Shown here: piece by piece, positions 1 to 8,462 of the stretch
Layout: every line of letters begins with the position of its first letter
How positions within the stretch are numbered: position 1 is the first letter of the stretch
Origin: Solirubrobacterales bacterium
GTDB lineage: Bacteria > Actinomycetota > Thermoleophilia > Solirubrobacterales > 70-9
DNA: 64,000 nt
Direction of reading: 5' to 3'
Assembly (NCBI GenBank): GCA_021155855.1
Contig: JAJNAZ010000001.1
Coordinates: 186,001 to 250,000 of the forward strand
The notes under the pieces: model-generated
Database searches by the model: none
What the model saw: only the letters and a program-made list of their open reading frames with translations
Told to the model about the DNA's origin: nothing
Program-made: the position numbers and the translations under genes

Positions 1-799
1 TGCGGGCTTTCTTCAGCCCCGCCTTGCGACGCTCCTTCTTGCGCGCGTCCCGGGTCAGCAGCCCGCGGCGCTTGAGCTCCGGTCGCAGCTCGGGGTCGAC
101 CTCGCACAACGCCCGCGCGACACCGTGGCGGACGGCGCCGGCTTGGCCGGTGATCCCGCCGCCGTGGACGCGGACCTGGACGTTGACGCTCGACTCGTAC
201 CCGGCCGTGAGCAGTGGCTGGCGCGCGACGGCGCGCAGGTACTGGCGCGGGAAGTACTCGTCGAGGGAGCGGCTGTTGACCTCGAAGCCGCCGTCGCCGG
301 GACGCAGGATCACCCGGGCGATCGAGCTCTTGCGCTTGCCCGTCGCCTGGATCTGCTGGCCCGCAGGGATCTCGACCTGGGGGCCGCTGCGTGCGACCGG
401 CTCATCGCCGGCATCCTCCTCGGCCTCGAGCCGGGCTCGCTCCTCCTCCTCGGCCTCGAGCCGGGCTCGCTCCTCGGCGCTCAGCTCGCGTTCGGGCTCG
501 ATCGCGATCGGCTCCAGCTCGGCTCCGGGCGGCTGGTCCTTGGCCTTGGGCTTCTCGCCGCTCGGCGTCGCGGCCGGGGGCTGATCGGCGGCGGGCTGCT
601 CGGCCTGCTCGGGCTCGGCCTGCTCGGGCTCGGCCTGCTCAGCCTCCGGCTCCGGGTCACCTTCCGGTGGCGGCTCGTGCTGCTCGGCGGCAGGCTGCTC
701 GGGCTCGGGCTGCTCGGCGGCGGGGACGTCACCCTCGGGCTGCGCCTCAGGCTCCGTCGCCTCGGGCTGCTCGTTGGTCTCGTTCGGCTCGTCGGTCAT
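1..799 (-). CDS. rpsI: 30S ribosomal protein S9 with long acidic N-terminal extension (3' end cut by window)
   Basis: S9 is a small-subunit protein whose C-terminal tail reaches the ribosomal P site. 266 codons are visible. Residues from about 150 onward match the S9 fold, with the QATGKRKSSIARV start of the domain, the GGGITGQAGA loop and a basic end KKERRKAGLKKAR; the last few residues lie outside the window. The first roughly 150 residues are an unusual extension rich in Glu, Pro, Ala and Gln, built partly from repeats (EPEQA units and two EERARLEAEE units). S9 is normally about 130 residues. The ATG overlaps the rplM stop by one base (TGATG), so translation is probably coupled. An internal start near residue 150 cannot be excluded, but high-GC codon use continues through the extension. 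Confidence 0.95.
   Translation of the reverse strand, partial: MTDEPNETNEQPEATEPEAQPEGDVPAAEQPEPEQPAAEQHEPPPEGDPEPEAEQAEPEQAEPEQAEQPAADQPPAATPSGEKPKAKDQPPGAELEPIAIEPERELSAEERARLEAEEEERARLEAEEDAGDEPVARSGPQVEIPAGQQIQATGKRKSSIARVILRPGDGGFEVNSRSLDEYFPRQYLRAVARQPLLTAGYESSVNVQVRVHGGGITGQAGAVRHGVARALCEVDPELRPELKRRGLLTRDARKKERRKAGLKKAR
414..475. repeat. 30-nt tandem direct repeat inside rpsI
   Basis: Two exact copies with a 30-nt period (414-445 and 444-475) encode two EERARLEAEE decapeptides in the acidic S9 extension. The period is a multiple of three, so copy-number change would keep the reading frame. Confidence 0.85.
602..640. repeat. 15-nt in-frame repeat inside rpsI
   Basis: The unit ggcctgctcgggctc occurs at 602-616 and 617-631, and a partial third copy follows to 640. 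On the coding strand it gives repeated EPEQA pentapeptides in the S9 extension. Confidence 0.8.
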
Positions 800-1233
800 C
801 AGGTTTCGATCTCCATCGGCTTCGGCTTTTGGGCGGCGTGCGGGTGCTCGGGCCCGGCGTAGATCTTGAGCTTGCCGAGCTGCTGACGGGCGAGGCGATT
901 GCGGGGCAGCATTCCACGCACGGCCTTGCGGATCACATCTTCGGGCCGGCGGTCGAGCATCTCGCCCAGGGTCCGAGAGCGAACGCCGCCCGGGTGGCCG
1001 GTGTGACGGTAATAGACCTTGTCGGCGCGCTTGTTCCCCGTCACCGCGATCTTCTCGGCGTTGACGACGACGACGAAGTCCCCGGTGTCGCAGTGCGGGG
1101 TGTACTCGGGCTTGCGCTTGCCGCGCAGGGTGTCGGCGATCTGCGTCGCCAGCCGGCCGAGCGTCTTGCCCTCGGCGTCGATCAGATGCCAGTCGCGCTG
1201 GCGGTTCGCGGGTGTGGCGACGTAGGTCTTCAT
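799..1233 (-). CDS. rplM: 50S ribosomal protein L13
   Basis: L13 is an early-assembling large-subunit protein. The 144-residue product has the family's usual length and landmarks: [20 protein letters not shown] at the start, a GRLAT segment, [18 protein letters not shown], and the C-terminal GMLPRNRL plus [11 protein letters not shown] block. The ATG at 1233 is chosen because it gives the conserved N-terminus; longer in-frame readings extend into the riboswitch region. It is the first gene of the classic rplM-rpsI pair, and its stop overlaps the rpsI start. No clear Shine-Dalgarno sequence is visible. The leader 1234-1290 is GC-rich and can fold, but I do not recognise a known L13 leader motif. 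Confidence 0.97.
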   Translation of the reverse strand: MKTYVATPANRQRDWHLIDAEGKTLGRLATQIADTLRGKRKPEYTPHCDTGDFVVVVNAEKIAVTGNKRADKVYYRHTGHPGGVRSRTLGEMLDRRPEDVIRKAVRGMLPRNRLARQQLGKLKIYAGPEHPHAAQKPKPMEIET

Positions 1234-1293
1234 CTTCGGAGTGCGGCGCGCGAAAGCCGCGCTGCGGCAGGCGCCGGCACGCGCGGCCGGCTG

Positions 1294-1299
1294 ATGATA
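1294..1299 (-). promoter_or_regulatory. Candidate -10 element for rplM-rpsI
   Basis: TATCAT on the minus strand lies about 60 nt before the rplM start, in the only AT-rich spot of the intergenic region. No good -35 hexamer is visible at the usual spacing, so this rests on the -10 match alone. Confidence 0.35.
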
Positions 1300-1353
1300 G
1301 ATGACTGTCGGCGATGTGTTCGCGCGCTGAAGCGCGCACGCCTGGCCCGCGGT

Positions 1354-1359
1354 TATACT
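1354..1359 (+). promoter_or_regulatory. Candidate -10 element for the riboswitch-M23 transcript
   Basis: TATACT is the best -10 match in the region and sits just before the first conserved riboswitch bases. Transcription would start near 1366. No convincing -35 is seen. Confidence 0.5.
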
Positions 1360-1361
1360 GC

Positions 1362-1533
1362 CGCCCGCAAGATCCTGCCTAATTCCGCGTCGCTCGGCGC
1401 GGAAGCGGGGGAACCGATGGGACGGTGTCGAAGACCGTCCCAGGGGCGAATCGGGCCCCAGCATCTCGGCCCGTAGCGCCGCTCTTTCGGCGCGAGCCCG
1501 TCAGCTAACTCCGCAGGCTCGAGAAAGAGAGGC
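1362..1533 (+). promoter_or_regulatory. c-di-AMP riboswitch (ydaO/yuaA type)
   Basis: The leader carries the ordered conserved blocks of the ydaO-type aptamer: ATTCCGCG (1382-1389), GCGGGGGAACCGATGG from about 1406, GGGGCGAATC (1443-1452), and GAGCCCGTCAGCTAACTC followed by GCAGGCTCGAGA (about 1494-1524). Aptamers of this class bind cyclic di-AMP and in Actinobacteria commonly precede genes for cell-wall hydrolases, which fits the two M23 peptidases directly downstream. In the best-studied members, ligand binding turns expression off. The 3' part contains GAGAGG just before the ATG at 1544, so the ribosome site could be masked by the fold; whether control acts on transcription or translation cannot be read from the sequence. 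Confidence 0.9.
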
Positions 1534-1543
1534 TCGTACCCGG

Positions 1544-2692
1544 ATGCAGCCGACAACGCCCGCGGGGCGCGGATGGCGAAGACTGATTGCGACTGCCGCC
1601 GGCGCGGGGGCGATCTGCTTCGGAGCCGGGATCGCGTCGGCCAGCGGCGGCGGCGGCGTCAACGTGGCCGACCCGCCGCGACTCTCCGACGTGATCTGCG
1701 TCCAGACCTGCGCGGGCGCGCGCCGGGCGACCGTTGGCTCCCGGGTCCGGCTCGAGGGCCGGCATCTCGAGGCCGTCCAGGAGGTTCGGTTCGCAGGCGG
1801 CGGCGGGCGCATCGGCGTCGCGCCGGCCGCGGTCGGCGCCGGAGCGGTGGAGGCGATGGTTCCGAGTGGCGCGGTCACCGGCACCGTCGCCGTTGACGCG
1901 TACGGAAGCGAGGCCGAGACACCCGTTGCGCTCGAGATCGTCTCCGCTGGAGCAATGCCCGAGGGCTCAGACTTCAAGCTCACCTCGGCCGCGGCGAAGC
2001 CGCGGAAGACCTACTACGACGGGGCCAAGCCGCCGCAGGTCGCATACCTGTTCCAGGGCCAGGCGAGCACCGACGTCCGCATCGACGTCGTCGACCGTGC
2101 GACGAAGGAGGCGGTGCGCACCTGGGTCGTCGAGGACGCAGTGCCCAACGCCGAGAATGTCGCCGAATGGGACGGCCGCACCAGCGAAGGCGCGGTGGCC
2201 CCGAACGGGAAGTACAAGTTCCGGATCGGCAACGCCGCCGGCACCGCCGTCGAAACCACCGCCGACTCCCGCTTCGGCTTCTACAAGTACCGCTTTCCGA
2301 TCCGCGCCGAGCATGGTTACGGGGACGGCTACGGGGCCGGTCGCGGGCACCAGGGCCAGGACGTGTTCGCAAACTGCGGCACCACCCTGCGCGCGGTGCG
2401 CGGCGGGCGGGTGCAGTGGAACAAGAGCCACTCGGCGGCCGGCAACTACCTGGTGATCGACGGGAAGCGGACGAAGAAGGACTTCATGTATGCGCACATG
2501 CTCGCCCCCTCGCCGCTGCAGGAGGGCGACCGCGTGCGAACCGGGCAGCGGATAGGCCAGGTCGGCGACTCCGGCAACGCCTCCGGCTGCCATTTGCACT
2601 TCGAGGCCTGGTCGGGACCCGGTTGGTACGAGGGCGGCCACGCGTTGTCGTCCGTGCGGCGGATGCTGAAGACCTGGGACGCCTGGAGCTGA
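1544..2692 (+). CDS. Secreted M23 family metallopeptidase with TIG-like and FlgD-like domains
   Basis: This is a predicted extracellular peptidoglycan endopeptidase of 382 residues. A basic start and hydrophobic stretch (residues about 12-35, ending near ASASG) form a signal peptide. An IPT/TIG-like beta domain follows (about 45-130), then a FlgD-Ig-like module (about 160-240, with EWDGRTSEG and APNGKYKFRIG). The C-terminal M23 domain keeps the zinc and catalytic motifs HQGQD and HLHFE. Placement behind the c-di-AMP riboswitch supports a wall-remodelling role. The last bases overlap the proposed start of a paralogue, so the two are probably co-expressed. The substrate bond is not known. Confidence 0.9.
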   Translation: MQPTTPAGRGWRRLIATAAGAGAICFGAGIASASGGGGVNVADPPRLSDVICVQTCAGARRATVGSRVRLEGRHLEAVQEVRFAGGGGRIGVAPAAVGAGAVEAMVPSGAVTGTVAVDAYGSEAETPVALEIVSAGAMPEGSDFKLTSAAAKPRKTYYDGAKPPQVAYLFQGQASTDVRIDVVDRATKEAVRTWVVEDAVPNAENVAEWDGRTSEGAVAPNGKYKFRIGNAAGTAVETTADSRFGFYKYRFPIRAEHGYGDGYGAGRGHQGQDVFANCGTTLRAVRGGRVQWNKSHSAAGNYLVIDGKRTKKDFMYAHMLAPSPLQEGDRVRTGQRIGQVGDSGNASGCHLHFEAWSGPGWYEGGHALSSVRRMLKTWDAWS

Positions 2693-3513
2693 GACGGACG
2701 GGGGCCGCGGCGCTCGGCGCGGCGGCCGTGGCCGCCTCCGCGTCGCTCGCGGCGGGCGGGGCGAGCGGCGGCGGCGGCACCGGGGCGGGCTTCGAGCTTC
2801 GATCCGCGAAGGTGCGCCCGGCGCTCGCCTTCTTCGACGGCGAGCGGCGCCTGCGGCTGCGCTATTCGTTTCGCGCCGAGCGGGCGCTCGACCTGGTCGT
2901 CCGGGTGGTCCGAGCCGGCGACGGCAGGACCGTGCGGCGCTGGGTCGGACATGACCTGGCCCCCGGCCGCATGCATCGCCGCCGCTGGGACGGCCGCCGC
3001 GGCGACCGCGGGGTTCCCGCCGACGGCTCGTATGAGTTCCGCATCGGCCCCACGGGTCATCGCGGCGCCCGGGCGGGCCGCTTCGAGTTTCACGACCATC
3101 GCTTCCCCGTGGCCGGCCGCTACTCCTACGGCGATCGCTTCGGCGCGCCGCGCAGTGGGGGGCGCGTGCACGAGGGACAGGACCTGCCGTCGCCCTGCGG
3201 GACGCCGCTGCTCGCCGCCCGGGGCGGGCGCGTCCAGGCGCGTGGCTACAGCGAGGCGCTCTATGGACACTGGGTGCTGATCGACGGGCTGGCGACCCGC
3301 CACGACCACTTCTACGCCCACCTCGAGGCACCGTCCGGGGTCGGTGACGGCGACCGCGTCCGGACCGGCGAGCGGATCGGCCGGGTCGGCAAGACCGGCA
3401 ACGCCCGGTCCGAGTTCTGCCAGCTTCATTTCGAGCTCTGGCCGCGTGGCTACCGCAACGGGAGCCCCAGGGACCCGCTGGCGCCGTTGCGGGACTGGGC
3501 CGGTTTCGCCTAG
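2689..3513 (+). CDS. Second M23 family metallopeptidase, tandem paralogue, probable CTG start
   Basis: This paralogue of the preceding protein (about 274 residues) lacks the TIG-like domain but keeps the FlgD-like module (RRWDGRRGDRG, PADGSYEFRIG) and the M23 domain with HEGQD and QLHFE. No in-frame ATG or TTG lies near the beginning. The reading that gives a proper signal peptide (RRTGAAALGAAAVAASASLA) begins at CTG 2689, which overlaps the upstream TGA as CTGA; the alternative GTG at 2728 would leave the export signal too short. The coding frame is certain, the start is not. It should be controlled by the same riboswitch transcript as its neighbour. Confidence 0.82.
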   Translation: MRRTGAAALGAAAVAASASLAAGGASGGGGTGAGFELRSAKVRPALAFFDGERRLRLRYSFRAERALDLVVRVVRAGDGRTVRRWVGHDLAPGRMHRRRWDGRRGDRGVPADGSYEFRIGPTGHRGARAGRFEFHDHRFPVAGRYSYGDRFGAPRSGGRVHEGQDLPSPCGTPLLAARGGRVQARGYSEALYGHWVLIDGLATRHDHFYAHLEAPSGVGDGDRVRTGERIGRVGKTGNARSEFCQLHFELWPRGYRNGSPRDPLAPLRDWAGFA

Positions 3514-3560
3514 GGCCCCGGTGCGGCGGCGCCGGCTCGGTTACGGGTACCTTGGCGCGC

Positions 3561-4967
3561 GTGAAACGGGGGAGCGCAGCGTCGGAGACGCGGGAGTACG
3601 GGCGCTCGGCCGCCCTGCTGACGCTGGCCCTCGGCTCGGCCGGCCTGCTCGCGTATGCGTTCTTCGCGGTCGCCTCGCACACGCTCGACCGCGACGAATA
3701 CGGCGAGATCGTCGTGCTCTGGTCCGTGGTCTTCGTCGCCGCCTCGACCCTGTTCCGGCCGATCGAGCAGTTGCTCTCGCGGACGCTCGCCGAGCGCGAG
3801 GAGGTCGGCGAGGACACGGGCCACGTGCTCCGGATCGCCGCACTGATCCAGGCGGCGCTCTCGTTGGCCGCCGTCGCATTGCTGCTGCTGCTTCGCGACC
3901 CAATCTCCGACCACCTGCTCGAGGGCGGGGCGACGCTGTACTGGGTATTGGTCGTCGCCCTGGTCGGCTTCGGAGGAGCTTTCTTCGCCCGCGGGTTCCT
4001 CGCCGGCCGGCGCCAGTTCGGGCTCTACGCCAGCCTGCTGGTGATCGAGGGGACCGCGCGACTCGCGTTCGCGCTTGCGGTCGCGGTCGGGATCGCGGAC
4101 GGGATCGAGGCGGTGGCGCTGGGGATCTGCGCCGCGCCGCTGGCCGGAGTCGCGGTGATCCCGCTCGCCCTGCGGCGACGAGGCATCGGGGGCGCGGGCG
4201 AGCGTCGCGAGCGACGGTCCGGCGAAACCGGCGGCGGATCGCAGCTCGCCTCGCCGACCGAGCCCGAGTTCACGCTCTCGCGCGGCGGCGCCTTCGCCGC
4301 GGCGGTGCTGTTGATGATGCTCAGCGAGCAGATCATCATCAGCTCGGGCGCCCTCTTCGTCCGCGCCGCCGAGGGCGCCGCCGCGGCCGGCTTCATCTTC
4401 AACGTGCTGATGGTCGCGCGCGCGCCGCTGGTCCTCTTCCAGGCGATCGCTGCCAGCCTGCTGCCGCACCTGACCCGCCTGCGAACGCGCGGCGACCCCA
4501 GCGGCGCCGAGGCATTCCGGATGTCGGTGAACACGACCCTGCTCACGGTCGCGGGCTTCGCCGTGCTGACCACGATCGGGGTGCTTGCCGTCGGCCCGGA
4601 GGCGATGCAGCTCGCCTTCGGCGACAAGTTCACCTACGACCGCGCCGGGCTGGCGATCGTCGCGGTCGGCATGGGGTTCTATCTCTCCGCGGCCGCCCTC
4701 AACCAGGCGGCGCTCGCACAGGGCCAGGCGCGGCGCGCCGCCGCCTGCTGGGTGCTCTGCGCGACGGCGTTCATCGTCTTCAACCTGGCCGCGCCGCTCG
4801 ACCCGTACCGCACCGTCGAGGTCGGCTTCGCCGGCGCAGCGGCCCTGCTGGCCGGCCTGCTCTACCTGCTCTACGCCCACCCGCGCCCCGTGGTCGCGGA
4901 TGCATTCGAGCCGGGATCGGCGCGCGAGATCGAGGCCCGGCTCGCCGCCGCCGATGAGATCGGGTAG
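3561..4967 (+). CDS. Polysaccharide/lipid flippase-like membrane protein (MOP superfamily)
   Basis: A 468-residue polytopic membrane protein resembling Wzx-type flippases, which move lipid-linked saccharides across the membrane. Hydrophobic helices are spread over the whole length, for example near residues 17-37, 90-112, 135-152 and 255-280; a charged cytoplasmic loop with GGAGERRERR lies near the middle. GTG 3561 is chosen over TTG 3552 because a TACCTT hexamer (3548-3553) stands 7 nt before it, the spacing seen at many starts here. The neighbours do not reveal the substrate; a lipid II or exopolysaccharide role is a guess. Confidence 0.75.
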   Translation: MKRGSAASETREYGRSAALLTLALGSAGLLAYAFFAVASHTLDRDEYGEIVVLWSVVFVAASTLFRPIEQLLSRTLAEREEVGEDTGHVLRIAALIQAALSLAAVALLLLLRDPISDHLLEGGATLYWVLVVALVGFGGAFFARGFLAGRRQFGLYASLLVIEGTARLAFALAVAVGIADGIEAVALGICAAPLAGVAVIPLALRRRGIGGAGERRERRSGETGGGSQLASPTEPEFTLSRGGAFAAAVLLMMLSEQIIISSGALFVRAAEGAAAAGFIFNVLMVARAPLVLFQAIAASLLPHLTRLRTRGDPSGAEAFRMSVNTTLLTVAGFAVLTTIGVLAVGPEAMQLAFGDKFTYDRAGLAIVAVGMGFYLSAAALNQAALAQGQARRAAACWVLCATAFIVFNLAAPLDPYRTVEVGFAGAAALLAGLLYLLYAHPRPVVADAFEPGSAREIEARLAAADEIG

Positions 4968-5067
4968 CGGCGCCCCCGCGCGCCCGCGCGCCGCGACGGC
5001 CGGGCGATGAATTGGATCGCCGCGCGCGGTCTACGCTCGTGAAACCGAACCAGACCAGGAGGGGCCC

Positions 5068-5409
5068 ATGCCTGCCGATGACCGCTTGCAGCTCGTGCGT
5101 GATGCCTACGGCGCCTACGAGTCCGGTGATCGTGAGCTGATCGAGAGGCTGCTTGCCGACGATTTCACCTTCTTCAGCCCTCCGGACCCGGGAATCGACC
5201 GGGCGACGTACTTCGAGCGCTGCTGGCCGAACGCCGAGCTGATCGAGGCCTACGAGCTCACGCGCCTCGTCGAGGCGGGGGATGAGGTCGTCGTGACCTG
5301 CGAGGCCTTAAAGACGGATGGGCGCCGGTTTCGCAACACCGAGGTGTTCACGTTCGACGGCGACAAGATCCGGATGGTCGAGGTCTATTTCGGCTGGGAC
5401 CTCGAGTGA
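5068..5409 (+). CDS. SnoaL-like / NTF2-fold protein
   Basis: The 113-residue protein has the cone-shaped NTF2/SnoaL pattern: helix-rich start (VRDAYGAYESGDRELIERLL), then DDFTFFSPPDPG, and paired C-terminal strands VVVTCEALKTDG, EVFTFDGDKIRMVEVYFGW. This fold hosts isomerases, hydrolases and binding proteins, so no reaction can be named. The start is secure: CCAGGAGGGG lies just upstream of the ATG. TACGCT at 5032-5037 is a plausible -10. The gene stands alone between convergent neighbours. Confidence 0.8.
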   Translation: MPADDRLQLVRDAYGAYESGDRELIERLLADDFTFFSPPDPGIDRATYFERCWPNAELIEAYELTRLVEAGDEVVVTCEALKTDGRRFRNTEVFTFDGDKIRMVEVYFGWDLE

Positions 5410-5432
5410 GGCGCGCGCCGGGCCCGGGGGCG

Positions 5433-7124
5433 CTACTCCCACTCGATCGTCGCCGGTGGCTTCGAGGAGATGTCGAGCGTGACCCGGTTGACGTGCGGGA
5501 TCTCGTTGATGATCCGGCTCGAGACCCGCTCGAGCAGGTCGTAGGGAAGCCGCGCCCAGTCGGCCGTCATCGCGTCCTGAGAGGTGACGGCGCGGATCAC
5601 GATCGGGTAGGCATAGGTGCGCCCGTCGCCCTGGACGCCGACCGAACGCACCACCGGGAGCACGCAGAACGACTGCCACAGGTCGCGGTAGAGGCCGGCG
5701 GCGCGGATCTCCTCCTGGAGGATCGCGTCGGCCTCGCGCAGGATCGTGAGCCGCTCCGCGTTGACCTCGCCGCCGACGATGCGGATGCCGAGCCCGGGCC
5801 CGGGGAACGGCTGGCGCCAGACGACGCGCTCGGAGAGGCCGAGCTCGGCGGCCACCGCCCGGACCTCGTCCTTGAACAGCATCCGCAGCGGCTCGACCAG
5901 GTCGAGGCCCAGGTCCTCGGGAAGGCCGCCGACGTTGTGGTGCGACTTGATCGTGTCCGCGGTGCGCCCGTCGCCGCCGGACTCGATCACGTCCGAGTAC
6001 AGCGTTCCCTGGACCAGGTAGCCGACGTCGGGCAGGCGCTCGGCCTCCTCCTCGAACACGCGGATGAACTCCTCGCCGATGATCTTGCGTTTGCGCTCGG
6101 GGTCGTCGATCCCTGCGAGCCGATCGAGGAAGCGCTCCTGGGCCTCGACGTGCACGAGGTTGACCCCTAGCTCACGCATCGCCTCCACCACCTGCTCGGC
6201 CTCGTTCTTGCGCATCAGGCCGTGGTCGACCAGCACACAGGTGAGCTGGTCGCCGATCGCGCGATGAACGAGCGCCGCCGCGGTCGCCGAATCGACCCCG
6301 CCGGAGAGGCCGCAGATGACGCCGGCGTCGCCGACCTGGGCACGGATGCTCGCGATCTGCTCGGTGATCACCGAGGCCGGCGACCAGCCCTCCCGGCAGC
6401 CGGCAATCTCGCGCAGGAAGCGATCGAGGACCTGGGTCCCGTACGGGGTGTGGACGACCTCGGGGTGGAACTGGATCCCGTAGAGGCCGCGCTCGACCTG
6501 TTCGCAGGCGGCGACCGGTGAGCCGGGGCTCGCGGCCAGGGGGACGAAGCCCGGCGGCGGCTCGAAGACCGAGTCGCGGTGGCTCATCCAGCACTGCTGC
6601 TCGGCGGGGAGGCCCGCGAGCAGGCGACCACCGTCGCCGGCGAGGGTGAGCTCGGTGCGGCCGAACTCGCCCGCCTCCGCCGCCTCGACGCGGCCGCCGA
6701 GCGAACGCACCATCGCCTGCATGCCGTAACAGATGCCGAGCACCGGGATGCCGAGCTCGAGCAGCTCCCGCCGCAGCGCCGGAGCACCGTCGGAATAGAC
6801 CGAGGCCGGGCCACCGGAGAGCACCAGCGCCCGCGGCGCGCGTTCGCGGATCAGCTCGAGCCCGGTGTCGTGTGGAAGCAGCTCGGCGTAGACCCCGCAC
6901 TCACGAATCCGCCGCGCGATCAGCTGTGAATACTGACCGCCGAAGTCGAGCACGAGCACCTCCTCGTGCGCGACCTCGGGAGGCCCGACCTCGACCGCGT
7001 CCGCGCTCGCCGGCGCCGCGGGAAGCGCGGGGTCGCCCTCGACCAGCCGCCCGCGTGAAGTCTCGGTGCGGCGCACCTCCTCCCTGGCCTCGGCCTCGGG
7101 AGCGAGGACCGGCCGCTCAGTCAT
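5433..7124 (-). CDS. guaA: GMP synthase (glutamine-hydrolysing)
   Basis: Converts XMP to GMP using glutamine and ATP in purine synthesis. The 563 residues comprise an N-terminal extension (1-55, acidic and Pro/Ala-rich, not typical of the family), a class I glutamine amidotransferase domain (about 56-245, nucleophile C132 in GICYGMQ, H220 and E222 in QFHPEV), the ATP-pyrophosphatase domain with the P-loop SGGVDS (274-279), and the C-terminal dimerisation domain ending in PPATIEWE. The start overlaps the end of guaB3 by 8 nt, so the two guanine-nucleotide genes form an operon led by guaB3. Confidence 0.97.
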   Translation of the reverse strand: MTERPVLAPEAEAREEVRRTETSRGRLVEGDPALPAAPASADAVEVGPPEVAHEEVLVLDFGGQYSQLIARRIRECGVYAELLPHDTGLELIRERAPRALVLSGGPASVYSDGAPALRRELLELGIPVLGICYGMQAMVRSLGGRVEAAEAGEFGRTELTLAGDGGRLLAGLPAEQQCWMSHRDSVFEPPPGFVPLAASPGSPVAACEQVERGLYGIQFHPEVVHTPYGTQVLDRFLREIAGCREGWSPASVITEQIASIRAQVGDAGVICGLSGGVDSATAAALVHRAIGDQLTCVLVDHGLMRKNEAEQVVEAMRELGVNLVHVEAQERFLDRLAGIDDPERKRKIIGEEFIRVFEEEAERLPDVGYLVQGTLYSDVIESGGDGRTADTIKSHHNVGGLPEDLGLDLVEPLRMLFKDEVRAVAAELGLSERVVWRQPFPGPGLGIRIVGGEVNAERLTILREADAILQEEIRAAGLYRDLWQSFCVLPVVRSVGVQGDGRTYAYPIVIRAVTSQDAMTADWARLPYDLLERVSSRIINEIPHVNRVTLDISSKPPATIEWE

Positions 7125-8322
7125 CCGAGACGGCTACTCCCGCCGAGACCCGGGCATGGCCGTTGGAGCCCATGCCCACCGACTGCTGGCGCTGGAGCTG
7201 CTTGCCCTCGGTCTGCAGCGAGGGAGCGATCATCACCTCGGCGCGCTGGAAGTCGCGGATGTCCTCGTAACCACAGGTCGCCATCGAGGTCCGCAGCGCG
7301 CCCATCAGGTTGAAGGTGCCGTCGTTCTCGTGCGCCGGACCCATCAGGATCTCCTCCAGGGTTCCGTCCTGCTCGGTCGCGACTCGGGTCCCACGTGGCA
7401 GCGAGGGATGAAAGGTCGCCATCCCCCAGTGAAAGCCCCGGCCCGGCGCCTGCTTGGCGCGCGCCAGCGGCGAGCCGATCATCACCGCGTCGGCGCCGCA
7501 GGCGATCGCCTTCGAGACGTCGCCGCCGGTGCGCATCCCGCCGTCGGCGATCACGTTGCAGTACTCGCCCGTCTCGAGCATGTGCTGGGCCCGGGCGGCG
7601 GCGACGTCGGCGATCGCGGTCGCCTGCGGAACGCCGAGTCCGAGCACGCCCCGGGTGGTACATGCGGCGCCGGGGCCGACGCCGACGAGCACGCCGACCG
7701 CGCCGGTGCGCATCAGGTGCAGGCCGGTGGAATACGAGGCGCAGCCGCCGACGATCGTCGGCACCGGGACGTCGCCGATGAACTCCTTCAGGTTCAGGGG
7801 CTCGGACTTCGACGAGACGTGCTCGGCGGAGATCACGGTCCCCTGGATGACGAGGATGTCGAGCCCGGCCTCGAGGGCCAGCTCGTAGTGCTCGGTGACC
7901 CGCTGCGGGGTCAGCGAGCCCGCCGCGACGGCGCCCGCGGCCTTGATCTCCTCGACCCGGCTCGCGATCAGCTCGGGCTGCAGCGGCGTCTCGTAGATCT
8001 CCTGCATCTTGCGGGTCGCGAGCTCCGGCGGAGCGGAAGCGATCTCGGCGAGGCGCTCGTCCGCGTCCTCGTAACGGCTCCAGATCCCCTCGAGGTTGAG
8101 CACCCCGAGACCGCCGAGGCGGTTGAGCTCGATCGCCGTCCCCGGGTTGACCACGCCGTCCATCGCCGAGGCGAGCAGCGGCAGCTCGAAGCGGTACGGC
8201 CCCAGGGTCCAGGAGATGTCGACGTCGTCGGGGTCGCGCGTTCGCCGTGAGGGCACGATCGCGATGTCGTCGAACCCGTAGGCCCGCCGACCCTTCTTGC
8301 CGCGCCCGATCTCTACTTCCAT
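7117..8322 (-). CDS. guaB3: IMP dehydrogenase/GMP reductase family protein, GuaB3 type
   Basis: A 401-residue TIM-barrel enzyme of the IMPDH/GMPR superfamily lacking the CBS pair of classical IMP dehydrogenase. The catalytic cysteine loop is present ([13 protein letters not shown]221), and the overall pattern matches actinobacterial GuaB3 proteins, including PQATAIAD directly after the loop. Cyanobacterial GuaB3 is reported to act as an IMP dehydrogenase as I recall; activity in Actinobacteria is less settled. It is transcribed with guaA. A TAGGTT hexamer (8329-8334) stands 6 nt before the ATG, suggesting a leaderless mRNA. No other guaB is in the window. Confidence 0.93.
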   Translation of the reverse strand: MEVEIGRGKKGRRAYGFDDIAIVPSRRTRDPDDVDISWTLGPYRFELPLLASAMDGVVNPGTAIELNRLGGLGVLNLEGIWSRYEDADERLAEIASAPPELATRKMQEIYETPLQPELIASRVEEIKAAGAVAAGSLTPQRVTEHYELALEAGLDILVIQGTVISAEHVSSKSEPLNLKEFIGDVPVPTIVGGCASYSTGLHLMRTGAVGVLVGVGPGAACTTRGVLGLGVPQATAIADVAAARAQHMLETGEYCNVIADGGMRTGGDVSKAIACGADAVMIGSPLARAKQAPGRGFHWGMATFHPSLPRGTRVATEQDGTLEEILMGPAHENDGTFNLMGALRTSMATCGYEDIRDFQRAEVMIAPSLQTEGKQLQRQQSVGMGSNGHARVSAGVAVSDD

Positions 8323-8462
8323 TCCAGAAACCTACGCCTGTTCGCGGACGAATAAAGCCCCTGGCAACGGGCCCGGAAAGCCGCTTGTTGCGGGTTCAAG
8401 ACCCCGTCAGCCGAGGTCCCGGCGATGATAACAGCGGTCAAACCGCCGCCCGGCGGCGCCCG
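8323..8462. other. Intergenic region between guaB3 and the glycosyltransferase
   Basis: It holds the presumed guaB3 promoter (-10 at 8329-8334). A segment near 8388-8403 resembles a tRNA T-arm, but no tRNA can be built around it. Nothing else is recognised. Confidence 0.5.

Noticed and set aside
1544-3513. The two M23 genes as one gene broken by a frameshift
   Set aside because: Each has its own signal peptide and a complete FlgD-like plus M23 set; they are tandem paralogues.
8380-8410. Possible tRNA T-arm (GGGTTCAAGACCCC)
   Set aside because: No acceptor stem, D-arm or anticodon arm can be assembled around it on either strand.
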